A stretch of 56,432 bases of DNA from an uncultured Anaerofilum sp. (GTDB lineage Bacteria; Bacillota; Clostridia; Oscillospirales; Ruminococcaceae): positions 1 through 56,432 of the forward strand of contig CALWZC010000017.1 of assembly GCA_944385935.1 (NCBI GenBank), read 5' to 3'. This document shows positions 51,429 through 56,432 of the stretch, one piece after another. The position numbers and the translations under genes were made by a program. Position 1 is the stretch's first letter. Each line of letters starts with the position of its first letter. Below the pieces are notes generated by a model. It was not told the origin of the DNA. It made no database searches and was given only the letters and a program-made list of their open reading frames with translations.

Positions 51429-52287
51429 GAGAATGGAAAAGACATATCAATGGAAACGGCGTGCAGGAATTGTGATTCTGCAAGGTCTTGTATGGGCAAG
51501 TGCAATAGCCACCATGTTGCTGGTATTGTCCCTGATTGCTTACATTATGGTAAAAGGGCTGCCCCATATTTCGTGGGAGTTTCTTTCCTCCACACCCAGC
51601 GTATTAAAGAAAACTATGGGTATTCTGCCCAATATTTTAAACACATTATACTTAGTATTATTTTCTCTGGTATTTTCATTGCCTTTGGGCGTAGGTGCGG
51701 CAGTATATTTGACCGAATATGCCACAGGCCGCCGTTTGGTGCGGGTAGTAGAGTTTGCTGTAGAAACATTGGCAGGTATTCCCTCGGTTATCTATGGTTT
51801 GGCAGGTATGCTGTTGTTTTCCCAGATGCTGGGTTTTAAGACCAGTTTGCTGTCTGGTGGTTGTACCATGGTAATTATGATTTTGCCTACTATCATTCGT
51901 ACTACACAAGAAGCATTGCGTACAGTTCCTCAAGCATGCCGAGAAGGTGCTCTAGGACTGGGTGCACCTAAATGGTACATGATTCGTACAGTAGTGTTGC
52001 CCTCTTGCAGAGCAGGTATTCTTACCGGTTGTATTCTTTCGGTGGGCAGAATTGTGGGCGAAAGTGCTGCCCTGCTGTTTACTGCTGGTGTGGGTACTGT
52101 TATTGCAGACAATATTTTGGAGGCTTTCTCCAAAAGTGGAGGAACCCTAAGCGTTGCCCTGTATATGTATGTAAACGAGCGTGGAGAATTTGAGGTTGGA
52201 TTTGCCATTGCAGCTGTGTTGATGATTTTGGTTTTGCTCATCAATGGCTTGGCAAAGTTGACTGCAAACCTTGGAAAGAAAAAGTAA
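51421..52287 (+). CDS. pstA: Phosphate ABC transporter permease PstA
   Basis: The 288-residue partner of PstC, with six helices, ETLAGIPSVIYGLAGMLLF, the coupling loop LGAPKWYMIRTVVLPSCRAGI and GRIVGESAALLFTAG. It overlaps the pstC stop by eight bases, so translation is coupled. An alternative start at 51433 (MEKTYQW) is possible; neither has a strong ribosome site. Confidence 0.94.
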   Translation: MGERMEKTYQWKRRAGIVILQGLVWASAIATMLLVLSLIAYIMVKGLPHISWEFLSSTPSVLKKTMGILPNILNTLYLVLFSLVFSLPLGVGAAVYLTEYATGRRLVRVVEFAVETLAGIPSVIYGLAGMLLFSQMLGFKTSLLSGGCTMVIMILPTIIRTTQEALRTVPQACREGALGLGAPKWYMIRTVVLPSCRAGILTGCILSVGRIVGESAALLFTAGVGTVIADNILEAFSKSGGTLSVALYMYVNERGEFEVGFAIAAVLMILVLLINGLAKLTANLGKKK

Positions 52288-52352
52288 TTGTATCTACGCA
52301 TAAAATAGAAATTGCACAAAAGTCTTGCGTGTAAAGGAGAAGGGAAAGCCGT

Positions 52353-53111
52353 ATGTCGGAAACATTGTTGCAAACAAAAGGATTAAGGCTGTTTTATAAG
52401 GATTTTGAAGCTCTCAAGGGAATTGATATGGAAATTCCACAAGGACAAATTACTGCCATGATTGGCCCTTCTGGATGTGGTAAATCTACATTTTTGAAAA
52501 CATTAAACCGTATGAATGATTTGGTAGAAGGGGTTTCTATCAAAGGTGAGGTTTTATACCGAGGACAGGATATTTTTGACAAGAGTGTGGATGTAACATG
52601 GTTACGGAAAAAGATTGGCATGGTATTTCAAAAGCCCAATCCTTTCCCCATGAGCATTTATGACAATGTGGTGTATGGCCCCCGCCTTCATGGAAACTAC
52701 AGCAAAGCAGAGTTGGATGAAATTGCAGAAAAATCTTTGCAAGGTGCAGCCCTCTGGAATGAAGTAAAAGACCGCTTGAAAAAGCCGGCATTGGGCTTGT
52801 CTGGTGGTCAGCAGCAACGTTTGTGCATTGCTCGTGCATTGGCAGTGGAGCCAGAAGTTTTATTGATGGATGAACCCACCAGTGCCCTTGACCCAGCTTC
52901 TACCATGCGCATTGAGGAATTGATGAATAGCTTGAAAGAAAACTATACCATTGCAATCGTCACCCACAATATGCAGCAAGCAGCACGTATCAGCGACCGT
53001 TGTGCCTTTTTCCTAACAGGGGAATTGATTGAATGCGATGAAACCGAGACCATTTTCTCTATGCCAAAGGACAAACGAACAGAGGACTATATCAGCGGTC
53101 GTTTTGGTTGA
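52353..53111 (+). CDS. pstB: Phosphate ABC transporter ATPase PstB
   Basis: A 252-residue ATPase. Walker A is GPSGCGKST, the Q-loop is in [21 protein letters not shown] (the PstB hallmark), the signature is [16 protein letters not shown], Walker B is [13 protein letters not shown], and the switch His is in [25 protein letters not shown] precedes the ATG. Confidence 0.97.
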   Translation: MSETLLQTKGLRLFYKDFEALKGIDMEIPQGQITAMIGPSGCGKSTFLKTLNRMNDLVEGVSIKGEVLYRGQDIFDKSVDVTWLRKKIGMVFQKPNPFPMSIYDNVVYGPRLHGNYSKAELDEIAEKSLQGAALWNEVKDRLKKPALGLSGGQQQRLCIARALAVEPEVLLMDEPTSALDPASTMRIEELMNSLKENYTIAIVTHNMQQAARISDRCAFFLTGELIECDETETIFSMPKDKRTEDYISGRFG

Positions 53112-53170
53112 TATATTGTGAAAAAAGTTGTAAATTACGCAAAAGTTTTTTATAATAGGAGGGAACGACA

Positions 53171-53833
53171 ATGGATTTGCGACACGGGTATGATGTAAGC
53201 CTAAAAGAACTTTCGGAAAGTATTTTGCAGATGGGAACCTTGGCTGCCAGTGCAGTACAAAGGGCAGTATCTGCCTTTGAAACAGCAGATGCAGAGCTGG
53301 CAAGTCAGGTTATCCAAGGCGATGAAACCATTGACCAACTAGAAAAAAGTGTAGAGCACCAGTGCCTTGTCTTGCTGCTTCGTCAGCAGCCGGTGGCTTC
53401 CGACCTGCGAAAGGTAAGCTGCGCCATGAAGATGATTACTGATATTGAGCGCATTGGCGATGCAGCTGAGGACATTGCAGAGCTAAGCCGCCACATGAAC
53501 AATCAGCACCCCATCCCTTTGATGGATACAATCCAAACCATGGCAAGCTGTGTGAACGATATGTTCCAGCAGGTAATTGAAGCCTATGTTAAGGGGGATG
53601 TGGAGTCTGCCCGTCAGGTAATTGAAAAAGATGATGAGGCAGATGCCTTGTTCTGTGAAGTTCGGCAACAGGTTATTGACACCATTGTAAAACAGCCACA
53701 ACAGGCAGATGCTGCCATGAACTGTTTTATGGTGGCAAAGTATCTGGAGCGTGTAGGTGACCATGCGGTGAATATTGGTGAATGGGTAGAGTTTAGCAAA
53801 ACCGGCGTTCATAAGAATAGTAAAATCGTATGA
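53171..53833 (+). CDS. phoU: Phosphate signalling protein PhoU
   Basis: PhoU links PstB activity to the sensor kinase and keeps the Pho response off when phosphate is sufficient. The 220-residue protein is two copies of a three-helix bundle: repeat 1 (~5-105) ends with KMITDIERIGDAAEDIAELSR and repeat 2 (~115-215) with NCFMVAKYLERVGDHAVNIGEW, carrying the metal-binding E/D-x3-D motifs. AGGAGGG precedes the ATG. Confidence 0.96.
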   Translation: MDLRHGYDVSLKELSESILQMGTLAASAVQRAVSAFETADAELASQVIQGDETIDQLEKSVEHQCLVLLLRQQPVASDLRKVSCAMKMITDIERIGDAAEDIAELSRHMNNQHPIPLMDTIQTMASCVNDMFQQVIEAYVKGDVESARQVIEKDDEADALFCEVRQQVIDTIVKQPQQADAAMNCFMVAKYLERVGDHAVNIGEWVEFSKTGVHKNSKIV

Positions 53834-53889
53834 GAACCGGAATTGCCAGAAGGCGTTTCGGCAAAACAGCGGAGAGGAAGAAACGCCTG

Positions 53890-54615
53890 ATGCAAAAAGA
53901 AAACATGATTTTTATTGTAGAGGATGACGAGAGCATTCGTGTATTGTTGGAGGCAGCATTGAAGGCCTCAGGGTTTTCTACAAAGAGCTTTGAAGGGGCA
54001 GAAATGGCCTTGCTGGAGGCAGTGCAAAAATGCCCAGATGCCATGTTGCTAGACATTATGATGAAAGGCATGGATGGTATTACAGCTCTACAAATGATTC
54101 GGCAAAATCCAACCATTAAGTCTTTGCCGGTAATGTTGCTTACTGCCAAGGATACAGAAAGTGATAAGGTGTTAGGATTGGACGCTGGTGCCGATGATTA
54201 TATGACCAAGCCTTTTAGTGTGCTGGAGCTGTGCGCCCGTGTGCGGGCATTGGTGCGCAGAGGAGCTGCAGAGGGTACAGCAAGCTCTGTACGAGAAAAA
54301 TGTTTGTGTGCACAGGACTTGGTGCTGGATTGCGACCTGCGAGAAGTGACCTTAAAGGGGCAACCAGTAGAATTGACCTTGAAAGAATTTGAACTTTTAA
54401 AGGTTTTAATGGAAAATTGTCAACGAGTAGTGGATAGAGAGCAGCTTTTGCAACAGGTATGGGGCTATGAATTTGCAGGCGAAACCCGTACACTGGATAT
54501 GCACATTGGAACCCTACGCCATAAGCTGGGGGACGATGAGCCTGAAAGAAAGTATATAAAGACTGTCCGAGGGGTTGGCTATCGGTTTTTGTTGCCGGTA
54601 GAGAGGATGAGTTGA
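53890..54615 (+). CDS. phoP: OmpR/PhoB-type response regulator
   Basis: A 241-residue regulator with a receiver domain (~5-118) and a winged-helix DNA-binding domain (~145-238). The acidic pocket VEDDES, phosphoacceptor D55 in LLDIMMKG, conserved Thr in LLTAKD and K107 in TKPF are all present. The effector domain has VELTLKEFELLKVLMEN and LDMHIGTLRHKLG..YIKTVRGVGYRF. The start at 53890 follows GAGAGGAAG. An ATG at 53830 overlaps the phoU stop but has no ribosome site. It probably binds the Pho-box array upstream of pstS. Confidence 0.93.
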   Translation: MQKENMIFIVEDDESIRVLLEAALKASGFSTKSFEGAEMALLEAVQKCPDAMLLDIMMKGMDGITALQMIRQNPTIKSLPVMLLTAKDTESDKVLGLDAGADDYMTKPFSVLELCARVRALVRRGAAEGTASSVREKCLCAQDLVLDCDLREVTLKGQPVELTLKEFELLKVLMENCQRVVDREQLLQQVWGYEFAGETRTLDMHIGTLRHKLGDDEPERKYIKTVRGVGYRFLLPVERMS

Positions 54616-54616
54616 C

Positions 54617-56323
54617 ATGAAAAAAGCCATTTTAAAGGGAAATTTAGCAGCTATTTGTTTAAGTCTGTGCTGTGCGCTGCTGCTTTCGGCTTTTATGTTC
54701 AACTATCGAATGACCCAAAAAACACAAAAGGACTTGGCAACAATAGCGCAGGTTTCCGCATTGTTGGTGCAGAATGAGGAAGATGCCCAATCTGTGGCGG
54801 CAGAACTTGCTAAAAACACTGGTCTGCGTGTAACCATTATTTCGGAAAGTGGGCAGGTTCTGGCAGATACAGAAAAACAGCCAGAAGAACTTGCAAATCA
54901 TCTCAATCGTAAAGAGATTGAGCAGGCTCAAAAAACAGGCAGTGGAGTGGCAGTGCACAACAGCGACTCTTTGGGAGAAAAGCTGGTATATGCTGCTGCA
55001 AAAACGGCTGATGGTAGCTTTTTGCGTATTTCTGCCTCCTACAATAGTCTTGTTTGGGATTTGCTGGCTTTTTGGCCTATGCTTGCCATTGGTCTGGGGG
55101 TGGGATTGGCTGCTGCTATTCCTTTGGCAAAGCGACAATCGGCAGTGGTTACAGCACCCATTGCCCAGCTAAGCAGAGAGTTGGCTGAGGTAAAAGAGGG
55201 AGGTACTGCACTTGAACTGCACCATTATCCATATCCGGAGTTGAGAACCATGGCGGCAGATATCAATCAGCTTTCCCGGGAAATTTCCGGAAACCTGCAC
55301 CGCTTGCAGGCTGAAAAAGAAAAAATAGATTACATACTAGACAACATGAGTGAAGGATTTTTGCTGTTGGATGAGCAGCAAAGAATCTTGACCATCAACG
55401 ATGCAGCTTGCAAGTTTTTTGGCTGCCATCGAATGCTGGTGCAAGGAAAAGAACTCTCTGTGGCTACCAGTGGAAAAGAAATTTTGGAAGCTGTGGACAG
55501 TGTAACAAAGGCACATCAGGATTCGGCACAGGGTCAGATGAAAATTGCAGGAAGGCGCACCATACAAGCAGCTGTCAGTCGTGTAAGAGAAGGGGATGGC
55601 GGCCTTTCCAAAGGTGCCATTATGATTCTTACAGATATTACAGAACAAATTGGAACGGTAAAAATGCGACAAGAGTTTTTCCAATCTGCCAGCCATGAAC
55701 TGAAAACCCCTATTACATCCATTAGGGGGTTTGCTGAGTTGCTGTGTAGTGATATGCCTTTAGAGGAAGGGGCAAGGAAAGATTTTTCCAGCCGTATTCT
55801 AAAAGAAGCTGGACGGATGTCCAACTTAATTGAGGATATCATCATGATTAGCCGCATGGAAAGCGGTGACATCACATTTGAGAAAGAGCGTGTAAACCTT
55901 GCAGATATTGTAAAGGAAAGCGAGGACTTTGTACGGGCATTGGCTGGACAGCGAGAAATTTCTTTAGAAATTGAGGTGCAGCCCTGCAATTATTTTGCAT
56001 CCCACAAAGAGATGACAGAACTATTTAGTAACTTACTGGTCAATGCTGTACGATATAACTATCCCGGCGGCAAGGTGCAGGCTAAGCTGACAAAGGAACA
56101 AGGACGGCCGGTATTTTGGGTATTTAATACAGGAGAACCTATCCCCGAAAAATACCGCCAGAGAATTTTTGAGCGTTTCTTCCGCATTGACAAAGGCCGC
56201 AGCAAGGAGAGCGGCGGTACTGGTTTGGGTTTGGCCATTGTAAAGCATGTTGCCGTAAGTTATGGCATTGACCTTAAACTGGAAGTAGAACCCAATGGAA
56301 ACCGGTTTATTCTTCGGTTTTGA
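54617..56323 (+). CDS. phoR: PhoR-type membrane sensor histidine kinase
   Basis: A 568-residue kinase that phosphorylates the preceding regulator. Two membrane helices (~12-32 and ~147-170) bracket an extracellular sensor; HAMP (~172-235) and PAS (~236-335) domains follow. The HisKA box is QSASHELKTPITSIRG with phosphoacceptor H360. The catalytic domain has the N box (SNLLVNAVRYN), F box and GGTGLGLAIVKHV. AGAGAGGATG precedes the ATG, two bases after the regulator's stop. Confidence 0.95.
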   Translation: MKKAILKGNLAAICLSLCCALLLSAFMFNYRMTQKTQKDLATIAQVSALLVQNEEDAQSVAAELAKNTGLRVTIISESGQVLADTEKQPEELANHLNRKEIEQAQKTGSGVAVHNSDSLGEKLVYAAAKTADGSFLRISASYNSLVWDLLAFWPMLAIGLGVGLAAAIPLAKRQSAVVTAPIAQLSRELAEVKEGGTALELHHYPYPELRTMAADINQLSREISGNLHRLQAEKEKIDYILDNMSEGFLLLDEQQRILTINDAACKFFGCHRMLVQGKELSVATSGKEILEAVDSVTKAHQDSAQGQMKIAGRRTIQAAVSRVREGDGGLSKGAIMILTDITEQIGTVKMRQEFFQSASHELKTPITSIRGFAELLCSDMPLEEGARKDFSSRILKEAGRMSNLIEDIIMISRMESGDITFEKERVNLADIVKESEDFVRALAGQREISLEIEVQPCNYFASHKEMTELFSNLLVNAVRYNYPGGKVQAKLTKEQGRPVFWVFNTGEPIPEKYRQRIFERFFRIDKGRSKESGGTGLGLAIVKHVAVSYGIDLKLEVEPNGNRFILRF

Positions 56324-56372
56324 TAAACAAAAAGAGAGAGGCGAGCTTTTTGCTCACTGCACCTGTAAAATG

Positions 56373-56412
56373 AAAGTAGACACTCACAAAAGTGTGGGTG
56401 TCTACTTTTTTC
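56373..56412 (+). terminator. Terminator of the pst-pho cluster
   Basis: AAAGTAGACACTCACA pairs with TGTGGGTGTCTACTTT around a 3-base loop, followed by TTTTTCG. A further AAAAAAGGA at the window end may be the ribosome site of the next gene. Confidence 0.92.
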
Positions 56413-56432
56413 GTGGTAAGATGAAAAAAGGA

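Noticed and set aside
1-56432. CRISPR arrays, insertion sequences, prophage or integrase genes
   Set aside because: No regularly spaced repeats, transposase, integrase or terminal inverted repeats were seen; the only repeat arrays are in-gene or regulatory.

Overview
The window looks like chromosome of a low-to-mid-GC, endospore-forming, anaerobic member of the Clostridia, probably an Oscillospiraceae/Ruminococcaceae-type gut commensal. Supporting signs are strong AAGGAGG ribosome-binding sites, a SpoIIQ-like M23 protein, two very large 2-hydroxyacyl-CoA-dehydratase-activase-type proteins, QueH, RNase Y, a T-box in front of thrS, a THF riboswitch in front of an ECF folate S component, and a secreted glycosaminoglycan-type lyase. 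The genus is inference; no 16S sequence is present.

Layout. 1-120: 3' end of a 5S rRNA gene and its terminator. 0.3-7.2 kb: one giant secreted protein carrying two complete polysaccharide-lyase family 8 modules. 7.4-11.1 kb (minus): M3 oligopeptidase, riboswitch-controlled folT, a double YcxB-like membrane protein. 11.3-17.1 kb: small GNAT protein, tRNA(CAT), the split dehydratase-activase pair, queH. 17.2-17.5 kb: a structured RNA with its own promoter and terminator that I could not assign. 17.6-22.6 kb: DUF896 protein, CDF transporter, P-loop kinase/GNAT pair, tRNA-Lys, thrS with T-box. 22.7-27.9 kb: rny, KDG-type sugar kinase, Crp/Fnr regulator, trxA-trxB. 27.9-29.0 kb: a small AT-rich accessory patch with a deoxyribosyltransferase-like gene and a 28-residue membrane protein. 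29.0-31.5 kb: DJ-1/PfpI protein, a divergent PsuG, SpoIIQ-like protein. 31.7-40.4 kb: cell-surface glycan locus (RfbC, Wzm/Wzt-type exporter, two double-domain GT2 enzymes, LCP ligase, polyprenyl-type GT2) with a flavin reductase inserted. 40.5-43.7 kb: Crp/Fnr regulator divergent from an SsuABC/ThiXYZ-type importer. 43.7-49.3 kb: P-loop ATPase, hemW, CBS protein, flavin reductase, Lrp/AsnC regulator, a second orphan RNA, hflX. 49.4-56.4 kb: a complete phosphate module (Pho-box array, pstSCAB, phoU, phoP-phoR).

How the parts fit together. PL8 lyases release unsaturated uronic-acid disaccharides; such uronates are normally funnelled to 2-keto-3-deoxygluconate, the substrate of KdgK-type kinases like the one at 24.5 kb, so a host- or diet-glycan use pathway is plausible although the two genes are far apart. 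The glycan locus forms one export route: sugar epimerisation, assembly by the paired GT2 enzymes, ABC export, then attachment to the wall by the LCP protein. The pst-pho genes form a closed phosphate-sensing circuit, with regulator and sensor placed downstream of the transporter they presumably control.

Most worth a second look: the tandem PL8 protein, the two orphan structured RNAs (17.2 and 47.9 kb), the PsuG with two replaced active-site residues, the ATGA split in the activase, the inverted repeat around the trxA -10 region, and the tiny membrane protein at 28.7 kb.
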